Shown: positions 9,113 to 17,055, counted from the stretch's first letter. The stretch is DNA of 64,000 nt from Intrasporangiaceae bacterium URHB0013 (GCA_000620545.1 JIBA01000012.1:186001-250000); one strand, 5' to 3'. Made by a program: numbers and translations. The notes: generated by a model not told the origin, from the letters alone.

Positions 9113-9498
9113 TCGAAGTCCATGTGGTGGGTCCCGTCGGCGTCGACGTGCAGACGGACGGTTCCCTCGATGCCGGCCAGCTCGTCGGTGCCGCTGCCCG
9201 GCACGATGAGGCCGTACTCATGGGCCCGGTCGGTGCCGCTCGTCGACGCCGCGTGCACGAAGTTGAAAGAGCCGCGACGCCCGGCGACCGTGCCCTCGAA
9301 GGACTCCAGCGCGACGTACGTGCCGATGCCCGAGGTCTGGTCGAACGCCGACGTGAACTGGGTGACGCTCCGTCCCTGCACGTCACCGGCATAGGTCTTG
9401 CGCATACGGAGGTGTCCGGTGGGCAGGGCCGTCGTCACGTCGGGGGCGTAGTCCGTGACGTCGAAGTCGGACGTCGTGAAGGTCGAAGTGCTCAGCAT
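9097..9498 (-). CDS. DUF3224 family protein
   Basis: 133 aa, full length for the DUF3224 family, which forms small allene-oxide-cyclase-like beta-barrels of unknown function. Typical features are a short N-terminus, the F-x-Q-TSGIGTYVALESFEGTVAGRRGSF stretch (shown here in part) and a C-terminal GxEGTVRL segment. No signal peptide. It is a single gene, convergent with the GH92 gene. ATG at 9498 is the only plausible start. Confidence 0.85.
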   Translation of the reverse strand: MLSTSTFTTSDFDVTDYAPDVTTALPTGHLRMRKTYAGDVQGRSVTQFTSAFDQTSGIGTYVALESFEGTVAGRRGSFNFVHAASTSGTDRAHEYGLIVPGSGTDELAGIEGTVRLHVDADGTHHMDFDHNLG

Positions 9499-9529
9499 GG
9501 GCCGACGCTATCGCCCGGGTTGGCGTCGG

Positions 9530-9601
9530 GTCAGAGGTCCTCGAGCGTCAGAGGTCCTCGAGCGTCAGAGGTCCTCGAGCGTCACAGGTCCTCGAGCGTC
9601 A
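9530..9601. repeat. Four tandem 17-bp repeats reaching into a stop codon
   Basis: Unit GTCAGAGGTCCTCGAGC at 9530-9546, 9547-9563, 9564-9580 and 9581-9597; the fourth copy has one change. A partial fifth copy from 9598 provides the stop codon of the minus-strand gene at 9599. It is a VNTR-like array, with no spacers. Confidence 0.9.
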
Positions 9602-10003
9602 GAGGGCGCGCATCCGGTTGTTGCGGGGCTGGTGCTCGACCTCGGCGAGGCCGAGCTCCTCGAGCAGCGGCGGCAGGTACATGCCGACCCGGCCGCGATA
9701 GCCCTTGCGCAGGCCGTACCACCCGCCGACCGGATTGGTCTCCGACCGCGCCCACGCCTCCACCGTCCCCTCCTTCGCCGGCTTCTGCTCGTCGGCGGCC
9801 CCGAGCGGCACCCAGTCGCCCTGCTCCCTGAGCCAGTTGTGGAGGTCGTCGACGACGCGGGCGTCGTACGTCAGGCGCGTGGATCCCACCTGGCAGACCA
9901 GCTGCGCCGGCTCCGCGCCGTCGTCGCGGTGCATCGCGTACTCCGACGTGCCCGGCGGCGTGCGAAGGATCCATGGGTCGTCGATGCTTCCGGTCCCACT
10001 CAC
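9599..10003 (-). CDS. Conserved actinobacterial protein of unknown function
   Basis: 134 aa soluble protein starting at GTG 10003, with AGGAGG 7-12 bases upstream; upstream in-frame codons lack such a site. The body is well ordered (DDPWILRTPPGTSEYAM; VCQVGSTRLTYDARVVDDLH; NPVGGWYGLRKGYRGRVGMY). I recognise this pattern as a widespread actinobacterial hypothetical family but cannot assign a function. No signal peptide or membrane segment. Its last codons and stop are made from the first unit of a 17-bp tandem repeat, so the C-terminus may vary between strains. Confidence 0.8.
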   Translation of the reverse strand: MSGTGSIDDPWILRTPPGTSEYAMHRDDGAEPAQLVCQVGSTRLTYDARVVDDLHNWLREQGDWVPLGAADEQKPAKEGTVEAWARSETNPVGGWYGLRKGYRGRVGMYLPPLLEELGLAEVEHQPRNNRMRAL

Positions 10004-10202
10004 GGGTGTCCTCCTGGCCTGGGTGTCGGTGTCGTCCCACCTTTGTACTCCCACGACCGGACAGTGGACGCACGAACGCTGCGGCCCGCCACCGAGGAGG
10101 GGATGGCGGGACGCAGCGCACGTGGGTGGGTGCTCCGGGTCGGCTTCGTCGACGAACCGTGTGCAGCCCCTGAGTAACCTAGGTGCGCGCCGGGGCGCGT
10201 TG

Positions 10203-10226
10203 GGTAAAGGGCGGGTCAGGAAATCC
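10203..10226. repeat. 24-nt imperfect direct repeat, left copy
   Basis: GGTAAAG...GTCAGGA..TCC matches 11250-11273 at 19 of 24 positions. The two copies bracket a segment that carries only the secreted protease gene. The 3' half of this copy is also palindromic (TCAGGA-AA-TCCTGA, 10216-10229). Confidence 0.5.
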
Positions 10227-10255
10227 TGAGAGCCAGCCGGGAGTCCCGGGCTCGC

Positions 10256-11152
10256 TCAGGAGGTGCTGGCCGTCGTGTAGACCGCCTGCTCGACCGAGCC
10301 GAAGTACGGGCCGTACATGGCGTCCTTCTCGCCGCGATAACCGAACGAGTTGAGCGAGTTGAGCCGGCCGCCCGTGATCCAGCCACCGCCCGACGAGCCA
10401 CCGGTCATGGTGCAGGGGAGCCGGTTGTCGGTCGAGCCGTTCGTGTCCTTGGTCGTGGGACCCGAGCAACGCCACAGCGTCTGTCCGTCGTAGGGGCTCG
10501 CCTGGGGGTAGCCGTACGCGTCGAACGTCAGGTTGTAGCCGAGGTTGAACGCGATCGGGTAGGACCCGCCGACCGTGCCGACGAGCGTCTTGCCGGCCAG
10601 CGGGTTCATCACGGCGAAGCCGATGTCGTGGTTGAAGTCACCGCTCGTGCGCCATTCGGTGGACGTCAGGAGGGTCTTGGCCGTGAACGTGCCGTAGGGC
10701 CTGGCGCCGTTCTCGTACTTCGGCACGAAGGCGAAGTTCGTCACGTAGGCGCCGGGGCCCTCGTTGACGCAGTGCCCGGCGGTCGTGACGAGCGAGTTGT
10801 TGCCGCTCTGGGTGACGGTGCCGGAGCACACGTAGTTGAGGCCGCCCTCGGTGAAGAAGACCTTGCCGAAGAGGGCCGTCGTCGGCACCTGGACCGCCGT
10901 CGCCCCGCTCGTGCCGCCACCAGGCCTGCCCTTGAGGGGCACGTACTTGTTCTCGCGCGGGATGGCGCTCTTCATCCGCCCCGTCGTCCAGTAGGCGGTG
11001 ATCCGCTGCTGCTCGGCCTTCGTCGTCGCGGCCGCATGGCTGTCGACGTGGCCGCCCGTTCTCGCCGCGGTCGCCGTCGGGGCCGCGGAGATGGTGAGCG
11101 CCAGGGCCCCGGCACCCAGTGCCGCCGTGGCGGTCTTGAGGATCGTGCGCAT
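10256..11152 (-). CDS. Secreted trypsin-like serine protease
   Basis: 298 aa, exported. ATG at 11152 follows GGAGGAA with good spacing and opens a signal peptide (residues 1-29; hydrophobic AALGAGALALTISAAP, then TATA). The chymotrypsin-fold triad is visible: His127 in LVTTAGHC, Asp176 in HDIGFAV and Ser254 in TGGSSGGGW. Two extra cysteine pairs probably form disulfides. About 50 residues between the signal peptide and the protease domain may be a short propeptide. It is most like actinobacterial V8/trypsin-like peptidases. It stands alone, flanked by imperfect 24-nt direct repeats. Confidence 0.9.
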   Translation of the reverse strand: MRTILKTATAALGAGALALTISAAPTATAARTGGHVDSHAAATTKAEQQRITAYWTTGRMKSAIPRENKYVPLKGRPGGGTSGATAVQVPTTALFGKVFFTEGGLNYVCSGTVTQSGNNSLVTTAGHCVNEGPGAYVTNFAFVPKYENGARPYGTFTAKTLLTSTEWRTSGDFNHDIGFAVMNPLAGKTLVGTVGGSYPIAFNLGYNLTFDAYGYPQASPYDGQTLWRCSGPTTKDTNGSTDNRLPCTMTGGSSGGGWITGGRLNSLNSFGYRGEKDAMYGPYFGSVEQAVYTTASTS

Positions 11153-11249
11153 GTGCTTCCTCCGGTCAAAGGGAGACCGCCGGCCAACCCCCGAATGGCG
11201 GCCCGGCTCGAAGGCTAGGCGCCGCAGGTGCCGCCCAGTGTGCAATGAA

Positions 11250-11273
11250 GGTAAAGAGCCCGTCAGGATTTCC
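11250..11273. repeat. 24-nt imperfect direct repeat, right copy
   Basis: Partner of the element at 10203-10226 in the same orientation (19/24 identical). It lies about 100 bases upstream of the protease start, immediately before a GC-only repeat tract. Confidence 0.5.
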
Positions 11274-11274
11274 G

Positions 11275-11342
11275 CCGGCCGCCCGCCGCCGGCCGCCCGC
11301 CGCCCGCCGCCGGCCGCCCGCCGCCGGCCGCCCGCCGCGGGT
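11275..11342. repeat. GC-only low-complexity tract (CCGGCCGCCCGCCG)n
   Basis: About 68 bases made only of C and G, built from shuffled CCGGCC, GCCCGCC and GCCGCC units. It lies between the protease promoter side and the endonuclease IV stop. It can fold into many alternative hairpins and may end transcription of the endonuclease gene. No coding sense is seen. Confidence 0.8.
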
Positions 11343-11375
11343 AGGGTGCCCGCGAGACCCCGGACGCCGGACGCG

Positions 11376-12173
11376 TCAGCCGGCCTGCGACCTCAGCCAG
11401 GTGATGTCGGCGCTCTGGCCCTCGAGTCCACCGGGTGTCTCGCACACGACCGGCGCCCCGGCCGAACGGATGACGTCGGCCAGCGCCTCACCGTCGATCC
11501 GCCCGGAGCCGAAGTTCGTGTGCCGGTCGGCGCCCGAGTCGAACTCGTCCCGCGAGTCGTTGGCGTGCACGAGGTCGATGCGTCCGGTGATGGCGCGCAC
11601 CTCGTCGACGACGGTCCCGAGGTCGTTGCCGCCGGCGTGGGCGTGGCAGGTGTCGAGGCAGAAGCCGACGTTCTCACTCCCGGACGCCTGACCGATCGCG
11701 TCCCACAAGCGGGCGATGGCCTCGAGCCGGCGGGCCATGGCGTTGTCGCCGCCAGCGGTGTTCTCGATGAGCAGCGGCACCGGCAGGTCGAGACCGTCGA
11801 TGCACTTGCGCCAGTTGTCGACGCCCTTCGCCGCGTCCTCGTCGGCGCCGAGGTGCCCGCCGTGCACGATGACGCCCTTGGCGCCGATCTCGCCGGCGGC
11901 CGTCAGGTGCTGCTGGAGCAGCTTGCGCCCGGGGATGCGGATGCGGTTGTTGAGGCTCGCGACGTTGATCGGATAGGGCGCGTGGACGTAGAGGTCGATG
12001 CCTGCGGCCGCGGCATCCGCCTTGAGCGCCTCCGCGCCACCGGCATACCGGATGACCGGGCCCTTGTAGCTCTGCGGGTCACCGAGGAAGAACTGCGAGA
12101 GGGAGGCGCCGCGTGCCCTGGCCTCCGCGATCGGGTCCTCCTGGTCGACGTGCGCACCGATGTGTAGGGCCAT
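11376..12173 (-). CDS. nfo: Endonuclease IV (AP endonuclease, deoxyribonuclease IV)
   Basis: 265 aa base-excision-repair enzyme that cuts DNA 5' to abasic sites using a trinuclear zinc centre in a TIM barrel. Family motifs: IGAHV at the N-terminus, VHAPYPINVAS, GVIVHGGHLG, LIENTAGG with the metal-binding Glu, CLDTCHAHAGG, VHANDSRDEFDSGADRH and the C-terminal CETPGG. Start is ATG 12173, giving the usual N-terminus directly before the first strand. It is monocistronic and divergent from the MFS gene. Confidence 0.95.
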   Translation of the reverse strand: MALHIGAHVDQEDPIAEARARGASLSQFFLGDPQSYKGPVIRYAGGAEALKADAAAAGIDLYVHAPYPINVASLNNRIRIPGRKLLQQHLTAAGEIGAKGVIVHGGHLGADEDAAKGVDNWRKCIDGLDLPVPLLIENTAGGDNAMARRLEAIARLWDAIGQASGSENVGFCLDTCHAHAGGNDLGTVVDEVRAITGRIDLVHANDSRDEFDSGADRHTNFGSGRIDGEALADVIRSAGAPVVCETPGGLEGQSADITWLRSQAG

Positions 12174-12299
12174 GGCGCCAGCGTATGCCGCCGGGCCGAC
12201 ACCAGTTCCTCTGCCCGTGTCGAGGTGGCGGGCTCCCGTTCGACGTCGTGGTGAAAGGGCCCGCAGGGGCCGTCCGGAACCTCCAGCGAAGGAAGACCG

Positions 12300-13829
12300 A
12301 TGAGCACCACGACCGCCACCGCCCGCACCGTGCAGCAGTCCGCGACGCCCACCCGCCGCCAGTGGATCGCGCTGGGTGCCCTGGCCCTGACCGCCCTGCT
12401 CCTCAGCCTCGACGTCAGCGTCCTCTACCTCGCCCTGCCCGAGCTGTCCGCCGACCTCGGCGCGAGCACGACGCAGCAGCTCTGGATGCTCGACATCTAC
12501 TCGTTCGTCCTCGCCGGCTTCCTCGTGACGATGGGCGCGGTCGGGGACCGCATCGGCCGCAAGCGGCTGCTGCTCATCGGCGCCGTTGCGTTCGGCATCG
12601 CGAGCGCGGCCGCCGCGTACGCCTCGAGCCCCGGCCAGCTCATCTTCTGGCGGGCCGTGCTCGGCGTCGCCGGCGCCACCCTCATGCCGTCGACGATGGG
12701 CCTCATCCGCACCATCTTCACCGACGAGAAGTCGATGATGACCGCGATCGGTGTCTGGTACTCGTGCTTCATGGGCGGCATGGCCGTCGGTCCGCTCGTG
12801 GGTGGCGTCCTGCTGGAGCACTTCTGGTGGGGATCGGCGTTCCTGCTCGGCGTCCCGTTCATGGTGCTGCTCGTCGTCGTCGGCCGCCGGGTGCTCCCGG
12901 AGTCCGACCGCCGGGCGGGCGCGCCGGTCGACCTGGCCAGCTCGGTCCTGTCCCTGGCCGCGATCCTGCCGGTCATCTACGGCTTCAAGGAGATGGCCCG
13001 TGGTGGTGACGCGACGACGTCGCTGCTCACGATGTCGCTCGGCTTCGCGCTCGGCATCGTCTTCGTCCGCCGCCAGCGCCGCATCGCCAACCCGCTCGTC
13101 GACCTCGCGCTCTTCCGCAGCCGCGCCTTCTCCACGGCCCTCGCGGTGATGCTGGTCGGCGGTGTCGTCATGGCGGGGGTGTCGTACCTCAGCTCCCAGT
13201 GGCTCCAGCTGGTGGCGGGCCTCGAGCCGCTCGGCGCGGGTCTCTGGATGCTCCCGGCGAACGTCGCCCTGCTCATCGGTGCCTCGTCCTCGGCCCGCAT
13301 CGCGCAGCGGCTCGGCACGGCACGCACCATGGCCACCGGCCTCCTCGTCTGTGCCGCCGGTCTCACCCTGTACACGCAGGTCGGCCCGGCCAGTGGCCTG
13401 GGTCTGCTCGTCTTCGGGATGTGCCTGGCCTCCTTCGGGATCATGCTGCCGTCGACGCTGACGATGGGCGTCATGATGCAGTCGGCGCCGCCCGAGCGCG
13501 CCGGCTCGGTGGCCTCGATGTCGGAGACCTCGGGCGAGTTCGGGATCGCCATCGGCATCGCCGGGCTGGGCTCGCTCGCGACCTTCGTCTACCGCGACCA
13601 GCTGACGCCGTATGCCGCGGCGCACGCCTCCGACGCCACGACGTCCGCGCTCGACTCCCTTGCCGGGGCCGTCCAGACGACGACCACCCTGCCCGCGGCG
13701 GCCGGCCAGGAGCTGCTCAGCGCGGCACAGGCAGCCTTCACGACGAGTCTCGACGTGGTCGCCGGCGTGGGAGCCGCACTCTTCGTCGCCTGCGCAGTCA
13801 TCGCCCTGCGAGTCCTCCGCTCACGGTGA
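12300..13829 (+). CDS. MFS multidrug exporter, DHA2 (14-TMS) family
   Basis: 509 aa inner-membrane proton antiporter of the EmrB/QacA/LfrA type. Hydrophobic segments suggest 14 helices. Motif A (GAVGDRIGRKRLLLIG) lies between helices 2 and 3, and the antiporter motif C region (GVAGATLMPSTMGLIRTIF) is present. ATG 12300 is preceded by AAGGAAG. Followed by two stacked terminator hairpins. No TetR gene is adjacent, so regulation cannot be inferred. Likely substrates are lipophilic cations or antibiotics. Confidence 0.92.
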   Translation: MSTTTATARTVQQSATPTRRQWIALGALALTALLLSLDVSVLYLALPELSADLGASTTQQLWMLDIYSFVLAGFLVTMGAVGDRIGRKRLLLIGAVAFGIASAAAAYASSPGQLIFWRAVLGVAGATLMPSTMGLIRTIFTDEKSMMTAIGVWYSCFMGGMAVGPLVGGVLLEHFWWGSAFLLGVPFMVLLVVVGRRVLPESDRRAGAPVDLASSVLSLAAILPVIYGFKEMARGGDATTSLLTMSLGFALGIVFVRRQRRIANPLVDLALFRSRAFSTALAVMLVGGVVMAGVSYLSSQWLQLVAGLEPLGAGLWMLPANVALLIGASSSARIAQRLGTARTMATGLLVCAAGLTLYTQVGPASGLGLLVFGMCLASFGIMLPSTLTMGVMMQSAPPERAGSVASMSETSGEFGIAIGIAGLGSLATFVYRDQLTPYAAAHASDATTSALDSLAGAVQTTTTLPAAAGQELLSAAQAAFTTSLDVVAGVGAALFVACAVIALRVLRSR

Positions 13830-13841
13830 GGACCGGCGACG

Positions 13842-13900
13842 GGGCCGGCGGTCAGCGACCGCCGGCCCGGAACGGCCCCGTCACCGCAGGGCCGTTCCGG
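13842..13900 (+). terminator. Two tandem hairpins after the MFS gene
   Basis: The first hairpin has perfect 12-bp arms (13842-13853, 13857-13868) with loop AGC. The second has perfect 12-bp arms (13867-13878, 13889-13900) with a 10-base loop. They share two bases, so only one can be fully closed at a time, or both nearly so. This is a strong factor-independent terminator region for the exporter gene. Confidence 0.75.
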
Positions 13901-13914
13901 ATGTCGGCCCTGCA

Positions 13915-13951
13915 TTGCATAACCGGACCTTATGTAGTCAATAATGTCGGG
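13915..13951 (+). promoter_or_regulatory. AT-rich promoter, possibly leaderless transcript
   Basis: TTGCAT (13915-13920) is followed by an AT-rich segment with TCAATAAT (13938-13945), only 6 bases before the ATG at 13952. No Shine-Dalgarno sequence is present. The spacing fits a -35/-10 pair driving a leaderless mRNA for the DUF4395 gene. Confidence 0.35.
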
Positions 13952-14479
13952 ATGAGCTCCTCGCGCTTCCCCGCCGTCGTCGACGAGATCACGGTCCGAC
14001 TCATCGCGGCCGTGGTGCTCGTCATCGCTGTCGTCGCCCTCGCGACCTCCCAGTGGTGGCTGTATGCCGTGCTGGCCGTCGACTTCACGCTGCGAGCCGC
14101 ACTGGGACCCTCCGCCAGCCCCATCGCCCGGCTCGTGCAGCGATGGATCCGACCCGTTCTCCGCGCGCCCAAGCGGCCCACGGCTGGTCCGCCCAAGCGG
14201 TTCGCGGCGGCCATCGGCGCCGTCATGACGGTCGCCGCCACCGCCCTCTGGATCGTCGGCCTCGTGACCGGGTCGACCGCCGCGAGCACCGGTGTCGTCG
14301 TCATCGGCGTCGTCATGGTGCTCTTCCCGGCGCTCGAGTCCGTCCTCGGCGTCTGCGTCGGCTGCACCCTCTTCTCGGGCCTCATGCGGGTCGGGCTCAT
14401 CCCCGAGGAGGTCTGTCTCGACTGCGCCGACATCACGCGTCGACGCAGCGCGACGTCCACCGCGCAGTCCGTGGGCTGA
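13952..14479 (+). CDS. DUF4395 integral membrane protein
   Basis: 175 aa membrane protein with four predicted helices (about residues 15-33, 37-50, 89-110, 116-135). It has the family's cysteine-rich end: GVCVGC followed by a CLDC pair near residue 160. DUF4395 proteins often sit near thioredoxin or rhodanese-type sulfur genes; none is adjacent here. The start chosen is ATG 13952; an in-frame ATG at 13901 would run through the AT-rich promoter-like segment. No Shine-Dalgarno is seen, consistent with leaderless translation. It ends 4 bases before the convergent oxidoreductase stop. Confidence 0.82.
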   Translation: MSSSRFPAVVDEITVRLIAAVVLVIAVVALATSQWWLYAVLAVDFTLRAALGPSASPIARLVQRWIRPVLRAPKRPTAGPPKRFAAAIGAVMTVAATALWIVGLVTGSTAASTGVVVIGVVMVLFPALESVLGVCVGCTLFSGLMRVGLIPEEVCLDCADITRRRSATSTAQSVG

Positions 14480-14483
14480 CGCC

Positions 14484-15470
14484 TCAGCCCGCGGCGGACC
14501 TCAGCTTCTCGAGGAGCGGACCGGCGGCCTCGTCGAGGAAGCGCTCCTGGGCCTCGCCGCCGATCTGCACGAGCGCGATGTCGGTGAACCCGGCCTCCCA
14601 GTAGGGTCGCACGGCCTCGACGACCTGGTCGAGGTCGGGCCCGCACGGGATCGACTCCGCGACGTCCTCGGGGCGCACGAACTGCGTGGCCCCGGCGAAG
14701 CCCGCTGGGGTGGGCAGGTCCGCGTTGACCGGCCAGCCGCCACCGAACCAGCGGAACTGCTCGTGCGCCCGGGCGACCGCTGCGTCCCGGTCGGGGTCCC
14801 AGCAGATCGGGATCTGGCCGATGGCCCGGGCGCCGGAGCCGATGCGCTCGGCGCCGTCGGTGCGGTTCCAGGTCTCGACGAGGCTCGCCTCCGGCTCGAC
14901 CGCAATCATGTGGTCGGCGAGCGGGGCCAGCCGCTCGATCGACGCGTCGCCGCTGACGGCGACGGCCACCGGCACGAGGATGTCGGGCACGTCCCACACG
15001 CGTGCCGAGTCGACGTCGAAGTAGTCCCCGTGGTGCGTCACGAGCTCGCCGGAGTGCAGCGCCCGGATGATCTCGATGGCCTCCACGAGCATCTCCTGAC
15101 GCGTCACGACGCCCGGCCAGCCCTCGCCGACCACGTGCTCGTTGAGGCTCTCGCCGCTGCCCAGCCCGAGGGTGAAGCGGCCGTCGGCGAGCAGCTGCAT
15201 CGTGGCGGACTTCTGGGCGACGACGGCCGGGTGGTAGCGCATCGTCGGGCACGTCACGTAGGTCATGAGCTCGACGCGCTCGGTGGCCTGCGCCACGGCG
15301 CCGAGGACCGACCACGCATACGGGGCGTGGCCCTGCTCGGTCAGCCACGGCGAGTAGTGGTCGCTCGACACCTCGAAGTCGAAGCCGACCTGCTCGGCGC
15401 GGGTGGCCCAGCGCACGAGGTCCTTGGGGCCGCTCTGCTCGGTCATCAGGGTGTATCCGAAGTTCGTCAC
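14484..15470 (-). CDS. F420-dependent LLM-class oxidoreductase (G6PDH-like subfamily)
   Basis: 328 aa TIM-barrel flavin/F420 oxidoreductase of the bacterial luciferase superfamily. It opens with the signature FGYTLMTEQSGPKDLVRWA, followed by FDFEVSSDHYSPWLTEQGHA. This pattern belongs to the subfamily close to F420-dependent glucose-6-phosphate dehydrogenase. GTG 15470 gives the usual N-terminus just before FGYTL; a TTG at 15497 would add nine atypical residues. The substrate is unknown. No F420 biosynthesis genes are in the window. Its upstream region carries DnaA-box-like repeats. Confidence 0.88.
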   Translation of the reverse strand: MTNFGYTLMTEQSGPKDLVRWATRAEQVGFDFEVSSDHYSPWLTEQGHAPYAWSVLGAVAQATERVELMTYVTCPTMRYHPAVVAQKSATMQLLADGRFTLGLGSGESLNEHVVGEGWPGVVTRQEMLVEAIEIIRALHSGELVTHHGDYFDVDSARVWDVPDILVPVAVAVSGDASIERLAPLADHMIAVEPEASLVETWNRTDGAERIGSGARAIGQIPICWDPDRDAAVARAHEQFRWFGGGWPVNADLPTPAGFAGATQFVRPEDVAESIPCGPDLDQVVEAVRPYWEAGFTDIALVQIGGEAQERFLDEAAGPLLEKLRSAAG

Positions 15471-15567
15471 GCGTCCGTCGTACCCGATGAACCGCAACCA
15501 TCACGACCGCTGTCGAGGGTTGCCGCCTTCGTGGGGAGGCCGGGCCGGCACGCCGGCGTACAAGGTG

Positions 15568-15600
15568 TGTCCACAGTTGTGGACAGGACTGTGGATCTGT
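15568..15600. other. TGTCCACA palindrome, DnaA-box-like cluster
   Basis: TGTCCACA-GT-TGTGGACA (15568-15585) is a perfect inverted pair. Each arm with its flank matches the actinobacterial DnaA box TTGTCCACA at 8 of 9 positions. A weaker TGTGGATCT follows at 15590-15598. It lies between the oxidoreductase and MBL genes, which are both on the minus strand. Confidence 0.45.
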
Positions 15601-15602
15601 GG

Positions 15603-16322
15603 TCAGTCCGGTCGGTGCCGGCTGAGGAACCCGCGGATCGCCTCTCGGGGCCGGTCCCGCAGCTCGGCGCCGTGCGTGAAGGCCGCGACGTCGTAGTCGA
15701 GCTCACCGAGCAGGTGGGCGGTCTGCTGCGTCATCCGGAAGTCCGTGCAGAACGACTTGATCGGCCAGCGCAGCCCCCGGACGTTGAAGATGGCGTCACC
15801 GGTGATGAGGGTGTTCGAGTTCTCGTGGAGCAGCGACACGTGCCCGGGGGAGTGCCCGGGGGTGTGGACGACCCGCAGTCCGCCGGCGATCGGCAGCACC
15901 TCGCCGTCCACCATCTCGTGCTCGACGACGATCGGCGGGAAGTCCTTCCCGGGCCGTGAGAGGCGGGAGAAGAGCCGGCCCAGCAGGAAGCTGGGGTCCC
16001 GCGGCGGGGAGGACCCCCCGGCGGCGTAGGCCGCGTCGTCGCGGTGGACGGTGAAGCGGCGCCCCGTCTCGCGGGCCACGTGCGCTGCGCCGCCCGCGTG
16101 GTCCGGGTGGGCGTGGGTCAGCACCAGCCGGGTCACGTCCGAAGGTGCGGAACCGATGGCGCCGAGCGCCGCGATGACCTTGGGACCGGAGCGCTTCACG
16201 CCCATGTCCACGAGGGTCACCTGGCCGTCGTCGTCGCGCAGGATGAAGCCGTTGACGAGGTCGCGCACCAGCGGGATGCGCCAGACGCCGGGAGCGAGTG
16301 GAACCACGAGGTCCTTGGCCAT
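15603..16322 (-). CDS. MBL-fold metallo-hydrolase
   Basis: 239 aa metallo-beta-lactamase fold enzyme. The metal-binding signature HxHxDH is complete (His70, His72, Asp74, His75 in THAHPDHAGG). Further ligands are His in TPGHSPGH and Asp in ITGDAIF, and a final His in AFTHGAEL. This general-purpose scaffold covers glyoxalase II, lactonases and others; the substrate is not readable. ATG 16322. It is upstream of, and in the same direction as, the F420 oxidoreductase, but 132 bases separate them. Confidence 0.9.
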   Translation of the reverse strand: MAKDLVVPLAPGVWRIPLVRDLVNGFILRDDDGQVTLVDMGVKRSGPKVIAALGAIGSAPSDVTRLVLTHAHPDHAGGAAHVARETGRRFTVHRDDAAYAAGGSSPPRDPSFLLGRLFSRLSRPGKDFPPIVVEHEMVDGEVLPIAGGLRVVHTPGHSPGHVSLLHENSNTLITGDAIFNVRGLRWPIKSFCTDFRMTQQTAHLLGELDYDVAAFTHGAELRDRPREAIRGFLSRHRPD

Positions 16323-16423
16323 GGCCCGACCCTAACCGGCTGCACCGCGCCGCGCCGAGTGATGCCGGACGCCCCGGTGGGTAGGAGCCGACAGTGGTGG
16401 GAAGCGCCACCCAGAGACCCGAA

Positions 16424-16440
16424 CGCCCCGGACCGGGGCG
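16424..16440 (+). promoter_or_regulatory. Near-perfect 17-nt palindrome before the PfpI gene
   Basis: CGCCCCGG-A-CCGGGGCG is symmetric about one base and ends 4 bases before the GAGGAGG Shine-Dalgarno. It could be an operator or a 5'-leader structure controlling the DJ-1/PfpI gene. Confidence 0.35.
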
Positions 16441-16456
16441 ACCAGAGGAGGACCAC

Positions 16457-17017
16457 GTGGCCAAGCGAGTCGCATTTCTCGTCGCGAACGAGGGCATCGA
16501 GCAGGTCGAGCTGACCGAGCCGTGGAAGGCCGTCACCGACGCCGGGCACGAGGCGGTCCTCGTCGCTCCCGAGGGCGGCGAGGTCCAGATGTTCAACCAC
16601 CTCGACAAGGGAGACACCCAGAAGGTCGACGTCTCGCTCGCCGACGCCAAGGTCGACGACTTCGACGCGCTCGTCCTGCCGGGCGGCGTCGCCAACCCCG
16701 ACAACCTCCGGATGCACGAGGACGCGGTGGCCTTCGCCCGCGAGGCCCTCGCGTCGGGCCTCCCGGTGGCGGCGATCTGCCACGCGCCGTGGACTCTCGT
16801 CGAGGCTGGAGTCGTCGAGGGCCGCCGCCTCACGTCCTGGCCGAGCCTGCAGACCGACATCCGCAACGCCGGTGGAGAGTGGGTCGACGAGTCCCTCGTC
16901 GTCGACGGCAACCTCATCACGAGCCGCAAGCCCGACGACCTGCCCGACTTCTGCGGCGCGGTCGTCGAGGCCCTGGAGCACGGCTCCGCCTCGAAGACCT
17001 CGGGCACCCAGGGCTGA
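16457..17017 (+). CDS. DJ-1/PfpI family protein (type 1 glutamine amidotransferase-like)
   Basis: 186 aa cytoplasmic protein of the PfpI/YhbO branch. GTG 16457 lies 5 bases after GAGGAGG and gives the standard start AKRVAFLVANEGIEQVEL. The nucleophile elbow AAICHAP places Cys108 next to His109, and a conserved Glu lies near residue 12. Relatives act in repair of glycated proteins or nucleotides, or as stress proteins; which applies here is unknown. It is followed by a clear terminator. Confidence 0.9.
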   Translation: MAKRVAFLVANEGIEQVELTEPWKAVTDAGHEAVLVAPEGGEVQMFNHLDKGDTQKVDVSLADAKVDDFDALVLPGGVANPDNLRMHEDAVAFAREALASGLPVAAICHAPWTLVEAGVVEGRRLTSWPSLQTDIRNAGGEWVDESLVVDGNLITSRKPDDLPDFCGAVVEALEHGSASKTSGTQG

Positions 17018-17055
17018 CCGGCCCGCCACCACGCCGCTCCCAGCGGCCTACGACC

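Noticed and set aside
9530-9601. Repeat array as CRISPR
   Set aside because: Units are head-to-tail without spacers and only 17 bp.
10084-10177. 24-codon plus-strand ORF starting MAGRSARGWVLRVGF after GAGGAGG
   Set aside because: The Shine-Dalgarno is only 2 bases from the ATG, and there is no conservation evidence.
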